Shown: positions 8,886 to 18,159 of the stretch, piece by piece | Layout of the letters: the number at the start of each line of letters is the position of its first letter | How positions within the stretch are numbered: position 1 is the first letter of the stretch | Assembly: GCA_041391725.1 (NCBI GenBank) | Contig: JAWKNL010000016.1 | Location: 1 to 64,000, forward strand | Direction: 5' to 3' | DNA from: JAGQVA01 sp041391725 | Lineage (GTDB): Bacteria > Bacteroidota > Bacteroidia > J057 | DNA length: 64,000 nucleotides | The notes under the pieces: generated by a model | Seen by the model: the letters and a program-made list of their open reading frames with translations, nothing else | The model's database searches: none | What the model was told of the DNA's origin: nothing | Program-made: the position numbers and the translations under genes

Positions 8886-10329
8886 TGTCTGTTAAAACTG
8901 AAAGTAAATAAACGCTCCGTGATCGTAATTGTAATACACAACACCACAAAGGTCAACGCAACAATACACCGACCAGCGAAGTACCGGATGCCAGTTCTCA
9001 ATCTGTAACGGAAAAGTCTTTGTAATACATCTGCAACCATTCGACCCCGATAAACAACACCATCCAGTACATATATTTGCGGTAGGCCATCGGCACGGTA
9101 AACAAACTCGCCGAAAACATGTGCGAAAGGTAGGAAATCGCTGCTTCTATATCCTTCGACATAAAAAAATACCAGGGCAAACAGGTTCATCGCCCAGGTA
9201 ATGCTCATCTCCAGCGCAGCTCTCAGCGTGCCTTTTACGGTAAAGGGAGGTTTGGTTAGCAGTACGGAGGTTTTGAGCTGGGGAAATAGAATATAGGAAT
9301 ATGGTACAGCCCATGCAAAAATCCCCTAAACCACGAAAGTCCAGTTGGGCACCGTGCCACAACCCGCTGGCCGTGAAGGCATCATATAGTTGCGGATTAG
9401 TGTCCATTTGCTGGAAACCATTTTTCCGCCGCTCAGAGAGAGAAACACATAATCTTTAAACCAGGAAGTCAGGGAAATATGCCACTGGCGCCAGAAGTCC
9501 ATGATGTCGCGGGCGAAATACGGGTAGTTGAAATTGCGCATCAGGTCGAAGCCCATCAGCCGCGCGCGCTCATCGCAATATCCGAATAGCCCGAAAAGTC
9601 GCAGTAAAGCTGGAAGGCGAAGAAAAATACCGCCATCAAAAGAATAATCCCCGGATGAAGTTCGTGCCAGGCGGTGATTTCGTCCACTACCACACCCAGC
9701 GTATCGGCGATCACTACTTTTTTAAACAATCCCCACAAAATCTGGCGCAGTCCGTCTTTGGCGCGGTCAAATTCAAAGGTTCGCAATTTGCGAAACTGTA
9801 AAGCTGGAGGCGCGCTCTCGATCGGCCCTGCGACGAGCTGGGAAAAGCTGACAAACGCGAGAAAGGCGACCAGGTCGCGTCTTGCGGCAAAACGTTTGCG
9901 ATAGATATCGAGCGTATAACTCAGTGTCTGGAAGGTGTAAAAACCGATTCTACAGGGAGAATAATCTGCAGCGTGCGGCTGCCTACTTCATAGCCCATCG
10001 AACGGAAAAGTTCGATAAATGAGTCAACAAAAAAATCCGTAATATTTGAATACGCCCAACAGCCCCAGATTGATAACGAGGCTGACATGCAACCACCTTT
10101 TTGCGGGTTTTTATATCATCAGAATCATCGATTTTTTTCCCGCTACATAATCCACCAGAGAACTGAGCAGAATCAGACCGAGGAAACGCCAGTCCCACCA
10201 GCCGTAGAAAAAATAACTGGCAATCAGGATGAGAATATTTTGTAAACGAAGGTTTTTACTGGTGGCAAACCAGTAAAGACCAAAAACGAGCACATAAAAA
10301 AAGCCAAATTCAAGCGTATTGTACAGCAT
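8882..10329 (-). pseudogene. Decayed MBOAT family O-acyltransferase (AlgI/DltB-like)
   Basis: About 1.45 kb of MBOAT homology broken by at least six frame changes. In order: N-terminal membrane helices from ATG 10329 (FGFFYVLVFGLYWF, YFFYGWWDWRFLGLILL); RAKDGLRQILWGLFKKVVIADTLG; the FQLYCDFSGYSDIA block; NFNYPYFARDIMDFWRQWHISLT, with the conserved WRxWHISL; then SGLWHGAQLDF, containing the catalytic His of the family. The total length matches an intact 480-residue MBOAT protein, so nothing large is missing. These enzymes move acetyl groups across the membrane onto alginate or other polymers. All catalytic blocks remain, pointing to recent decay or local sequence error. Confidence 0.75.
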
Positions 10330-10506
10330 CTGACTGCAATCCTGATTAAATCAACGCAAATTGAAATATTTCCCGTTTTAAAAAACTTCTATCTGCCCAA
10401 ACAGGCAAATTCACCACATCAATGGAGCTTTAAGGTATGGAATTGTAAAGAAAATAAAAATGGAGATTAATCCAGATGATCATTGTGTTTTCTTGCGATG
10501 TTATGG

Positions 10507-11378
10507 TTTAAACACAGAACGAAGTACCCCCACCGGGTGACACAGAGGTCGCAGAGGGTTTTTCTCCAGTTTCTCCGTTTCTCTGTGTTCCTTTTCCTGC
10601 AATGTTGAGTTTTTAAACACAGAGACACAGAGGTCGCAGAGGGTTTTCTCCGTTTCTCCGTTTCTCTGTGTTCCTTTTCCTGCAATGTTGAGTTTTAAAC
10701 ACAGAGACACAGAGGTCGCAGAGGGTTTTCTCCGTTTCTCCGTTTCTCTGTGTTCCTTTTCTGCAATGTTAAGTTTTAAACACAGAGACACAGAGGTCGC
10801 AGAGGATTTTCTCCGTTTTTCTCCGTTTCTCTGTGTTCCTTTCTCCTGCAATGTTGAGTTTTAAACACAGAGACACAGAGAGGTCGCAGAGGGTTTTTCT
10901 TAAGATGTGTCTTCGTTTCTCCGTTTCTCTGTGTCTTTTCCTGCAATGTTGAGTTTTAAACACAGAGACACAGAGGTCGCAGAGGGTTTTCTCCGTTTCT
11001 CCGTTTCTCTGTGTTCCTTTTCCTGCAATGTTGAGTTTTAAACACAGAGACACAGAGGTCGCAGAGGGTTTTCTTAAGATGTGCTCCGTTTCTCCGTTTC
11101 TCTGTGTTTTCTTGCGATGTTATGGTTTAAACACAGAGACACAGAGGTCGCAGAGGGTTTTCTCCGTTTCTCCGTTTCTCTGTGTTCCTTTTCCTGCAAT
11201 GTTGAGTTTTAAACACAGAGACACAGAGGTCGCAGAGGGTTTTCTTAAGATGTGCTCCGTTTCTCCGTTTCTCTGTGTTTTCTTGCGATGTTATGGTTTA
11301 AACACAGAACGAAGTACCCCCACCGGGTGACACAGAGGTCGCAGAGGATTTTCTCCGTTTCTCCGTTTCTCTGTGTTT
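10507..11378. repeat. Ten-unit palindromic tandem repeat, 81-104 bp units
   Basis: Ten units begin near 10507, 10611, 10693, 10774, 10857, 10954, 11036, 11125, 11207 and 11296. Each contains the block AACACAGAGACACAGAGG, then TCGCAGAGGGTTTTC, and a mirror block ending TTTCTCTGTGTT; the arms pair over 17 bases with two mismatches, so every unit can form a hairpin. Linkers are of two types, CCTGCAATGTTGAG and TTGCGATGTTATGG, and three units carry an extra CTTAAGATGTG. Units 1 and 10 share an insertion (10519-10540 and 11309-11330). The array lies between the decayed MBOAT gene and the end of the MBL-fold gene. Short frames inside it are artefacts of the repeat. Confidence 0.9.
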
Positions 11379-11427
11379 CATCCGCTACGTAACCAATACC
11401 CCATTATCCTGCGAGTAAAACTTCCTC

Positions 11428-12696
11428 TCATCGCGAGGCATACGGCCCGAAAACTGCCAGCACTTCGCGCTTTTCGGAGGCATCGCTGAGGACAAAAACC
11501 CGGTATTCTTTTCCGCCCGGACTTACCCGCACCACCACATGGCCATGACGGCTTTGATACGAGTTTTCGATCCGGCTGCCAATCACCTGCTCGTTGGCCA
11601 GCAGCATATCTGTCGCAAACAAATCCCGCTCGCCGGGGTAAAGGGTTTGTGAAGTGATTCGCCGCAACACATCATCACCCGGGTGGTCCGATGACCAGGT
11701 CTGACCGATCCACACTCTGGGGCGGAGGGTGCGCACATAAAACGCACTTTGCGAATCGCGGTTGCCGTGGTGATTGAGCGTGGCAACGTCCACAGGGCCG
11801 ATGACAGGAGCTACATTTGCCTCTACGCTGTTGAGATCACCTTCTCCCCAGGCATTCACTCCGGCGATATCGCCTCCGGTAAAATAATCAAACGCGCCGT
11901 AACTGATGCGGATGGCGTTGCTCAGCGGATTTTCGCCGGGGTATTCTCCTTCGCGAAACAGGCTCACAAATGTATTGTCTCCGAAACCCGTCCATACCTG
12001 TCCGTTGGAGGTGATATTGCGCACCGAAAAGGAAGGGAATTTTGCGGCGTTGTGCTGCAACACGATCTGGTCTGTGGCTCCCGGCCTCAGTTTTTCGTGA
12101 ATCAGGCCGTTGTTTTTCTGATGGTATTCAGAAAATTTCCAGTATTCGCGCAGGGTCTGGAGAATATGGTATTCGTCGCTTTCTGAGTTTTTCGCAAACA
12201 GTGGATCTTTGAGGTTAATGGGAAAATCATATCCCCGGTCCAGCAGCTTTCGCACAGGGATAATCTCTCCCACGGCCATGATTCCGGTGAGGGCATAGCC
12301 GCCTTTTGCGGAGATTTTGCGGGTTTCGTCCCATTCGCCGAAGTGGTCATCGTGGTAATGGGTAATCAGGGCATAATCGAGAACCGGAGGTTTTGTTGCG
12401 GGAGCAAACTGCCGTATATAGTCCACGATCCATTCCGGGGCTGTGCGGCTTCGGTTGGGTTTGAGCGCACCGTTGCGCGGAGAAAGAGTACGGGGGTGTG
12501 TTTCTGAAATATCGCCGGCGTCAACCAGCAGTGTGGTTCCGTCGGGGAAAATAAGGTATGCCACATCTCCTCTTCCTGTGCTGATATGATGAATGTCCAG
12601 AAAACCTTCTTGCCAGGGTGGCAAAGAAGCCCCGGTTTGGGAAAAAAGGTTGATTGTAAAGAGCAACCCGGTAAGAAACCAGAAGATTCGGATCAT
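11428..12696 (-). CDS. Exported metallo-beta-lactamase-fold hydrolase (ComEC-like)
   Basis: 422 residues with an N-terminal signal peptide (FWFLTGLLFTINLFSQ). The metallo-beta-lactamase signature is THYHDDHFGEW (HxHxDH, residues about 112-122), preceded by TTLLVDAGD and followed by a late NHHGNRDS block, the arrangement of MBL proteins related to the ComEC extracellular domain. These bind two metal ions and hydrolyse phosphoester or other bonds; the substrate here is unknown. The start of this gene lies 9 bp downstream of the phosphodiesterase gene (12706-13653), so the two probably form an operon. The product is predicted periplasmic or secreted. Confidence 0.8.
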   Translation of the reverse strand: MIRIFWFLTGLLFTINLFSQTGASLPPWQEGFLDIHHISTGRGDVAYLIFPDGTTLLVDAGDISETHPRTLSPRNGALKPNRSRTAPEWIVDYIRQFAPATKPPVLDYALITHYHDDHFGEWDETRKISAKGGYALTGIMAVGEIIPVRKLLDRGYDFPINLKDPLFAKNSESDEYHILQTLREYWKFSEYHQKNNGLIHEKLRPGATDQIVLQHNAAKFPSFSVRNITSNGQVWTGFGDNTFVSLFREGEYPGENPLSNAIRISYGAFDYFTGGDIAGVNAWGEGDLNSVEANVAPVIGPVDVATLNHHGNRDSQSAFYVRTLRPRVWIGQTWSSDHPGDDVLRRITSQTLYPGERDLFATDMLLANEQVIGSRIENSYQSRHGHVVVRVSPGGKEYRVFVLSDASEKREVLAVFGPYASR

Positions 12697-12705
12697 GGTG
12701 GGCTG

Positions 12706-13653
12706 TTATTTTGTATAATCTTCTACGGGATAATTGGCGGCGGGAACCTCAAATCCTTCAAAAGCACAACTCACCGGACGCCCGATCCAGGCATATGGGC
12801 GCACCAGATTCAGGGCAAATGCGGTGGTCGCCGCGTTGTCGTACTGATAGACGGGAACAGGGATTTCATATCCTTTTTTGATTCCTTTGCCCCAGAGGAT
12901 AAAGGGAATTTCCATTTCTGCCAGGGTATAACCTCCATGACCTTTGTTGATTCCTCCGTGATCTGCACAGATCAGTACCATCGTGCTACCGGCCATATCT
13001 GTGGATTTAACTGCCTCCAGAATCTGCCCGATCAGGGAGTCAGCCCTTTCCACAGAGGCGTAATATTCGGGGCTTCCATGCCCAAATTCATGCCCGGCGT
13101 GATCGACATGATCGAGGTGGACAAAGCAGTAAGCGGGCTGTTTTTCTCTGATATAAGAGGCTGCCAGCAGGGCGGTTCCGGCTTCTGTACTGTCGTGGAC
13201 GTCGTAATCGACTGCACTTTTTTCAAAAAGCCGCCCAAAGTCTCTCCAGTGATAGATAGCGCCGATTTCCGCGCCCGGAAGTTGTTTATTGACCTCACCG
13301 AATATGGTAGGGAAAATATCTTCCGTACCTTTTACCACCGGCGGGAGAATAAAATCGTCCCTTTTATAGCTATTGCTGTGAACCCCATGTTGTTCGACAT
13401 CTGCACCCATGATCATCGAGGCCCAGTTTGAGCTGGAACTGCTCGGTGTTACAGATCGGGCGTGCAGGCTGAAAGCACCTTCCTTCATCAGGAAGTCGAG
13501 GTTGGGCGTCTTTGCTTTGCGGATACCGTCGGGGCTTAGGCCGTCAACGCCGATTACCACGACGTGGCGAATACCCTGAGGCTGGGTTACATGTGGTTTT
13601 GTGCAGGCCGCTAATAAGCTCAGGAGTGGAAGGAGGAATGCCAGAATTTTCAT
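12706..13653 (-). CDS. Lipoprotein of alkaline phosphatase / phosphodiesterase superfamily
   Basis: 315 residues from ATG 13653, chosen because it gives a clean lipoprotein signal (MKILAFLLPLLSLLAAC); an upstream in-frame start at 13986 would run through non-coding sequence. The fold markers of the type I phosphodiesterase/nucleotide pyrophosphatase group are present: VVVIGVDGLSPDGI (first metal-binding Asp), SSSSNWASMIMG (nucleophile region), HLDHVDHAGHEFGHGS (Asp-x-x-x-His metal ligands) and CADHGGINKGHGG (Asp-His ligands). It likely cleaves phosphodiester or phosphomonoester bonds in the periplasm. The nucleophile appears to be a Ser in place of the more common Thr. It is upstream of, and coupled to, the MBL-fold gene. 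Confidence 0.85.
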   Translation of the reverse strand: MKILAFLLPLLSLLAACTKPHVTQPQGIRHVVVIGVDGLSPDGIRKAKTPNLDFLMKEGAFSLHARSVTPSSSSSNWASMIMGADVEQHGVHSNSYKRDDFILPPVVKGTEDIFPTIFGEVNKQLPGAEIGAIYHWRDFGRLFEKSAVDYDVHDSTEAGTALLAASYIREKQPAYCFVHLDHVDHAGHEFGHGSPEYYASVERADSLIGQILEAVKSTDMAGSTMVLICADHGGINKGHGGYTLAEMEIPFILWGKGIKKGYEIPVPVYQYDNAATTAFALNLVRPYAWIGRPVSCAFEGFEVPAANYPVEDYTK

Positions 13654-13822
13654 TGAAGCAGGGATTTTTCTGATTGAAAAGTGGTTTGCGAACCAATTTA
13701 TAAAAGGATAAGAAAACCACGAATTCACGAATATGGATCGAATTAAGTCTTGTTTTTCGCAATCTTCTTTCGCCTTGGTATAAAATTTGGGAGCAAATAA
13801 TTCTCCCATTTTTACCGCAACA

Positions 13823-14194
13823 TTAAGGCAATTGAAAATGAGGGTTGTAAATGATTCCAAACAGATTTCCCCAGGGATCTTTGGCCATCGCTGTGATAAT
13901 CCCTCCACCGACTTCCGTGGGTTCTTCATAAACCGTTGCGCCCATAGCCAGGAGTTTGGCCCAGTATTCATCCACATTTTCCACACCCCAGTAGGTATTT
14001 ACGCCCTCCGATTTTGTTTTCACCGCAGATTCTTCAGGCAATAGCCCAAGCTCATACCCGGCTACACTGAAGCCTATATAAAAGGGTTCATCAAAATAGG
14101 GAGCAAAATCGAGCAGTTCGCTGTACCAGGCTTTCGCCTTTTCCATATCGGATACACGGTAAATGCAGGTTCTTAGGCCGAGAAGAGGTGCCAT
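13823..14194 (-). CDS. VOC family (glyoxalase-like) protein
   Basis: 123 residues, the normal size of a single vicinal-oxygen-chelate module. Visible family features are the opening LRTCIYRVSDMEKAKAWYSELL, the FYIGFSVAGYELGL strand and the closing AKDPWGNLFGIIYNP, where the DPxGN block is typical of glyoxalase/bleomycin-resistance/dioxygenase proteins. A metal-binding role is likely, but the specific substrate cannot be inferred. No operon partner is evident: 170 bp separate it from the phosphodiesterase gene. Confidence 0.8.
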   Translation of the reverse strand: MAPLLGLRTCIYRVSDMEKAKAWYSELLDFAPYFDEPFYIGFSVAGYELGLLPEESAVKTKSEGVNTYWGVENVDEYWAKLLAMGATVYEEPTEVGGGIITAMAKDPWGNLFGIIYNPHFQLP

Positions 14195-14267
14195 AATTTT
14201 GCAGATTTAGGGTTGGGTAATTTATTTTCAATTTAAAGATACAGTACAGAAATGACTTTAGGGAGGA

Positions 14268-15419
14268 TCAGTACAGTTTATTCACCACGGCTCCTTCCAG
14301 CAATCTGATCTGTTTTGTATCCACTGCTTCAATATGGTTTATCCCCGGGCGGGTTCCGGGTGTGAATGCCCCCAGAAAATCTTCTGCTCCGAGTGCGGCT
14401 GCGCCCTGCGTAGTAGCCCAGCGCAATACCTCGTGCAGCGAAATCTCCGGGTATTTTTCCTGGATCAACTTTACCTCTTCAAAAACATCGATAGAATGGT
14501 TGCTGGCATAGCTATCAGTCCCGAGGCAGATTTTTTCCGTGTATTTCCGAAACATATGAAGATCGGGAAGGGTGCTGTGAATGTACAGATTCGAAGCAGG
14601 ACAAAGGCAAAACCAGGCATTGGGATAATTCTCCGAAATAAAGGAAAGTTCTGCCGCTTTCATCCGGGTATTGTGAACCAAAAGCAGATGCTGATCCCGG
14701 TCAAGTCCTGTGAATATATGCGTCACCGGATCGTCGGTATCAAATCCGGAATAAGGAATGCCCATTTGCCGGTAAAATTCAAGTATAGGGCCTGCGTTTT
14801 CTTCGAAAAGCATTCTTTCTTCCGCAGACTCCAGCAGGTGAATGGACATTCGTTCCGGCTTTTGTCTGTAGATTTCCTGAAGGAGCAAACGCGACATGGA
14901 ATAAGGAGCGTGGGGAGAAAGAGAATGTGCCAGGCCTTCAAACTGAGCCGCCAGAGCCTTTCCATTTTCCACGATCTCCGCTGCCCTTGCCGCTGCCAGT
15001 CCCAGCATTTCAATAAAACTGTAGGTAAACAACAAACTATCCCGCTTCGCCACCATACTGACATTTGAGTTGCAAATATCTCCCATACCTGCTGTCCCCT
15101 TTTCCCATAAAAAATCCATTGCTGATTTTACGGCTGCGGCCTGCATTTCGTAGGATATATGATTCCGGCTTCCCATCAGTTGTCTGATAAACCCTGCCAT
15201 GCCCGTACCTTCGGGAATCATACCTTTCATGGCCGAGAGTTCGAGGTGGCAGTGAGCGTTGATAAAACCGGGGCAAAGAAGGCCCTTCAACACCTGAGGC
15301 CTGTCCTGAGGGTGAATGAGGCGAATATCCAGTATAGTTCCTCTATGGTCGGTTTCGAGGCAATATCCCGTGAGAAGTCGGGTGGGGGAATAGATAAAAT
15401 CAGCGGTAATCAGGGGCAT
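14268..15419 (-). CDS. Metal-dependent amidohydrolase (deaminase-like)
   Basis: 383 residues of the cytosine deaminase/ATZ-TRZ-like amidohydrolase class. The metal-binding block is FINAHCHLELS (HxH, about residue 57), with SLSPHAPYS, HLLESAEER, LLVHNTR (His) and ICLGTDSYASN (Asp) in the expected order. Such enzymes deaminate or hydrolyse ring compounds. Because Bacteroidota often make menaquinone by the futalosine route, an aminodeoxyfutalosine deaminase role is possible, but nothing around it supports this directly. It is a single gene with 73 bp to the VOC gene downstream. Confidence 0.75.
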   Translation of the reverse strand: MPLITADFIYSPTRLLTGYCLETDHRGTILDIRLIHPQDRPQVLKGLLCPGFINAHCHLELSAMKGMIPEGTGMAGFIRQLMGSRNHISYEMQAAAVKSAMDFLWEKGTAGMGDICNSNVSMVAKRDSLLFTYSFIEMLGLAAARAAEIVENGKALAAQFEGLAHSLSPHAPYSMSRLLLQEIYRQKPERMSIHLLESAEERMLFEENAGPILEFYRQMGIPYSGFDTDDPVTHIFTGLDRDQHLLLVHNTRMKAAELSFISENYPNAWFCLCPASNLYIHSTLPDLHMFRKYTEKICLGTDSYASNHSIDVFEEVKLIQEKYPEISLHEVLRWATTQGAAALGAEDFLGAFTPGTRPGINHIEAVDTKQIRLLEGAVVNKLY

Positions 15420-15572
15420 AGGCGAAAGTACTGATATTTGAATTTTTTCGAAAAATATTTTTTTTCCGGTGCTTGGAAATCGCTGGGGATTTCTCTACGT
15501 TCGAAGTAGTAAAATCTGCTTGCTATTTCCCACCTTTTTAATTGCTGCATCTGGCAGTAGCTTATTGGTTTT

Positions 15573-15593
15573 GCTCCCTGTAACCCAGGGAGC
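15573..15593 (+). other. Perfect hairpin upstream of the beta-helix gene
   Basis: GCTCCCTG (15573-15580) pairs perfectly with CAGGGAGC (15586-15593) across a 5-base loop, 37 bp ahead of the ATG at 15630. It may be a leader hairpin; no T-run follows, so it is not a standard terminator. The rest of 15420-15629 shows nothing clear. Confidence 0.4.
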
Positions 15594-15629
15594 CGGGGTC
15601 GTATTACATCTATTTTTAACTATAAACCT

Positions 15630-16673
15630 ATGTTGAACATTCACAAACAAACCCTGTTCATGCTTTTCGCCTGGATGGTAATCTTCTTTCCGGCAAAAGC
15701 CACTATCCTCACGGTTGACAACAACCCCAACAGCGGAGGTCAGTACAACAACCTTACAGCAGCCATTACTGCCGCGAGTGTAGGAGATACGATTTATATT
15801 ATCGGCTCTCAGGTAAGTTATGGCTCTCCCACCATTTCCAAAAAACTCACGCTTATTGGTGCAGGATACAACCCGTCCAATCAGTTTGGCTTGCGCACGA
15901 CCCTTGACTATATATATTTCTCTACATCTGTAGCCCCCAATACCACTTCCAGCGGTAGTAAAGTTATGGGCATTCAGTGCAGCGGCATTTACGGAAATGC
16001 GTCAAACGTCAACGATATTGTCATTGAAAGAACCAACGCTTCAAGTATCAGCCTTACTACCAATAACAACGGCTGGATCATACAGAACAATATTATCGAC
16101 TATATCTACATTAACTACAATTCCAACATCCTGATCCGCAACAATATTATCAAAGGCCAGATATATAGTACAAGCCAGCCCAGTGTACTGGTCTCCAACA
16201 ATGTTTTTACCGGTACCCCTACAGCCGGCACTGTTTTTTCAACTGCATCTCACCTGATTATTACCAACAATATTTTCTATTATGGGAGAAGCCCGCAAGG
16301 CACTACACTGTCAACTTACAACAATAATATCGCCTATTTTACCCCCAATGATACCATGGTAATCGGAACCAATACCGGAAGCGGCAACCTGATTAACGTG
16401 AACCCCCAGTTTGTAAATGCGCCATCAGGTACTTTTGATTACGCCTATGACTATCAGTTAAAATCCAATTCTCAGGGGAAAAATGCAGGAACAGACGGCA
16501 CAGATATTGGCGCTTATGGCAGTCTTAACCCATTTCCTATTGGTGGGGTAGCACCGTTTATCACCAGTGCCATGCCCGCAGTTCCGCAGGTGATTGAGCT
16601 CAATATCCTCAACTCCAGTATTTTACAGGGAGACTCCCTTCAGGTTCATGTAAAGGCCAGAAAACAGAACTGA
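15630..16673 (+). CDS. Exported right-handed beta-helix protein
   Basis: 347 residues with a signal peptide (TLFMLFAWMVIFFPAKA). The mature part has the repetitive Asn-rich pattern of parallel beta-helix proteins: GWIIQNNIIDYIYI, NILIRNNIIKGQIY, VLVSNNVFTG, HLIITNNIFYYG. The opening TILTVDNNPNSGGQYNNLTAAITAASVGDTIYI (interrupted here by reading position) is typical of secreted Bacteroidota beta-helix proteins with a pectate-lyase-like or cargo role. It ends with LNSSILQGDSLQVHVKARKQN and has no T9SS sorting tail of its own. It lies 25 bp upstream of the T9SS cargo gene in the same direction, so the two are probably co-transcribed. Enzyme activity is not evident. Confidence 0.7.
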   Translation: MLNIHKQTLFMLFAWMVIFFPAKATILTVDNNPNSGGQYNNLTAAITAASVGDTIYIIGSQVSYGSPTISKKLTLIGAGYNPSNQFGLRTTLDYIYFSTSVAPNTTSSGSKVMGIQCSGIYGNASNVNDIVIERTNASSISLTTNNNGWIIQNNIIDYIYINYNSNILIRNNIIKGQIYSTSQPSVLVSNNVFTGTPTAGTVFSTASHLIITNNIFYYGRSPQGTTLSTYNNNIAYFTPNDTMVIGTNTGSGNLINVNPQFVNAPSGTFDYAYDYQLKSNSQGKNAGTDGTDIGAYGSLNPFPIGGVAPFITSAMPAVPQVIELNILNSSILQGDSLQVHVKARKQN

Positions 16674-16698
16674 TTCCCTTTCTGTTCACCTTATCTAT

Positions 16699-18159
16699 AT
16701 GAAAAAAATATATGGATTTCTCTTTCTGTTGCTGATTTCGGCGACAGTCCGGGGACAAAGTATCAATGGAGGAGAATATTTCTTCGATGCTGACCCCGGT
16801 GTGGGAAACGGAATCCCCATCGGTGTTTCCGCTTCAGATACTGTAAATTTTTCCGTTACCATTCCCTCCACGGGTCTGGGCTCGGGATTTCACACACTGT
16901 TTGTCCGCACCCGTAATACCAACGGAAAATGGAGCCTTCAGGCTGGACAGACATTTTTTATTCAGCCTTTACAGAACGTGCTTCCTGCTCCGCCCCTGGC
17001 TGCGCTTGAATATTTTTTCGACAATGATCCCGGCGTAGGTAATGGTATTCCCGTCTCTTCACCGACAGGCAATACGCAGGACATTTCGGTTATACTTCCG
17101 ACTACGGGATTGGCTTCTGGTTTCCATACCCTGCATTTCCGGAGTATTGATACCGACGGAACATGGGGACTGTTTGACAGCAGGAGCTTTTATATTCAGG
17201 GCACAGGCCCCGGCGTTGCGCCCATGCTAAGCAGTTTGGAGTACTTTTTTGACACTGATCCCGGGCCGGGAAACGGTACTCCGATTCCGTTTAATGCTGC
17301 TGACACGACCAATATTGCGTTTTCTGCCCCGACCACCGGACTCAGCAAAGGATTTCACACCCTGTTTATCAGAAAACGCAATCTGGATGGCACGTGGGGG
17401 TTGTTTGAAGGGCGCCCGTTTTACATTCAGGGAGAAACACCCGCCAATAAACCACTGGTGGAGATTGCCTGGTATTTTGATCACGACTCTGCATTTTCCA
17501 CAGCGCATATTCAACCTTTATCGCCATTTGTGTCTGACCTTGATGATGTATTCACATTTACCACCGACAGCCTTCCCGATGGTATCCATATCATTTTTGT
17601 GCGGGTAAAAGATTCGCTGGGGGTATGGAGTTTTGCACGGCGGGATACCTTTCAGGTGGGAGACTGCGGACCTATTCCCACGCCGGTTATCACTGCGATA
17701 GGCAATGACAGCCTGAAAGCTGATGTAACCGGAATTTCCTATCACTGGTACAGAAACGGAACCCTTACGAATCTCACCACGCAAAAAATTCTCGCACCGG
17801 CATCCGGGATTTATGAAGCAGAAGTATTGACCTCGGAGTTCTGTATTTCGGAAAAGTCTGCCCCGTTTGAGTACTGGCTTACAGGATTGGAAGATTTGCC
17901 TGCGGCCTCTTTTGCAGAGGTTTTTCCCAACCCCTTCTCGGAAACACTTACCATGATAACTTATCAGAAAAGTATTACCGCTATTGAGCTGCTTGACCCC
18001 ACCGGGCGCCTGGTCAGAAAACAATATCTGACGCTGAACCCCGGCAAATCAGAAACCCTCAATGTTGCTGATCTGGCAGCCGGCGTGTATATCCTTGTTC
18101 TGAAAAATGAAAACATGGGTTATCAGGCTGTTTTCAGGGTATTGAAGTTTAACCCCTGA
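16699..18159 (+). CDS. T9SS cargo protein with four tandem ~80-aa repeats
   Basis: 486 residues with a signal peptide (FLFLLLISATVRGQS). Four repeats follow, each opening EYFFDxDPGxGNG (the fourth degenerate, AWYFDHDSAF) and closing with GFHTLFVRxR...GxWxLxxxxxFxIQ. They resemble the repeated modules of secreted Bacteroidota proteins whose function is structural or adhesive. The C-terminal ~80 residues form a type IX secretion sorting domain: VFPNPFSETLTM, AIELLDPTGRLV, LAAGVYILVLKNE and VFRVLKF. The protein is therefore expected at the cell surface or released. The repeats are similar at the DNA level too, so repeat number may vary between strains. Convergent overlap of 11 bp with the GSCFA gene. 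Confidence 0.85.
   Translation: MKKIYGFLFLLLISATVRGQSINGGEYFFDADPGVGNGIPIGVSASDTVNFSVTIPSTGLGSGFHTLFVRTRNTNGKWSLQAGQTFFIQPLQNVLPAPPLAALEYFFDNDPGVGNGIPVSSPTGNTQDISVILPTTGLASGFHTLHFRSIDTDGTWGLFDSRSFYIQGTGPGVAPMLSSLEYFFDTDPGPGNGTPIPFNAADTTNIAFSAPTTGLSKGFHTLFIRKRNLDGTWGLFEGRPFYIQGETPANKPLVEIAWYFDHDSAFSTAHIQPLSPFVSDLDDVFTFTTDSLPDGIHIIFVRVKDSLGVWSFARRDTFQVGDCGPIPTPVITAIGNDSLKADVTGISYHWYRNGTLTNLTTQKILAPASGIYEAEVLTSEFCISEKSAPFEYWLTGLEDLPAASFAEVFPNPFSETLTMITYQKSITAIELLDPTGRLVRKQYLTLNPGKSETLNVADLAAGVYILVLKNENMGYQAVFRVLKFNP

Noticed and set aside
10501..11330. Several 70-116-codon frames in the tandem repeat
   Set aside because: Produced by the repeat itself on both strands; repeated peptide text without biological sense.
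10507..11378. CRISPR-like appearance of the repeat array
   Set aside because: Units are palindromic and nearly identical throughout, linkers are also repeated, and no unique spacers or cas genes are nearby.
12706..13986. Longer start of the phosphodiesterase gene at 13986
   Set aside because: The extra 111 residues precede a lipoprotein signal, overlap the VOC gene and look non-coding.
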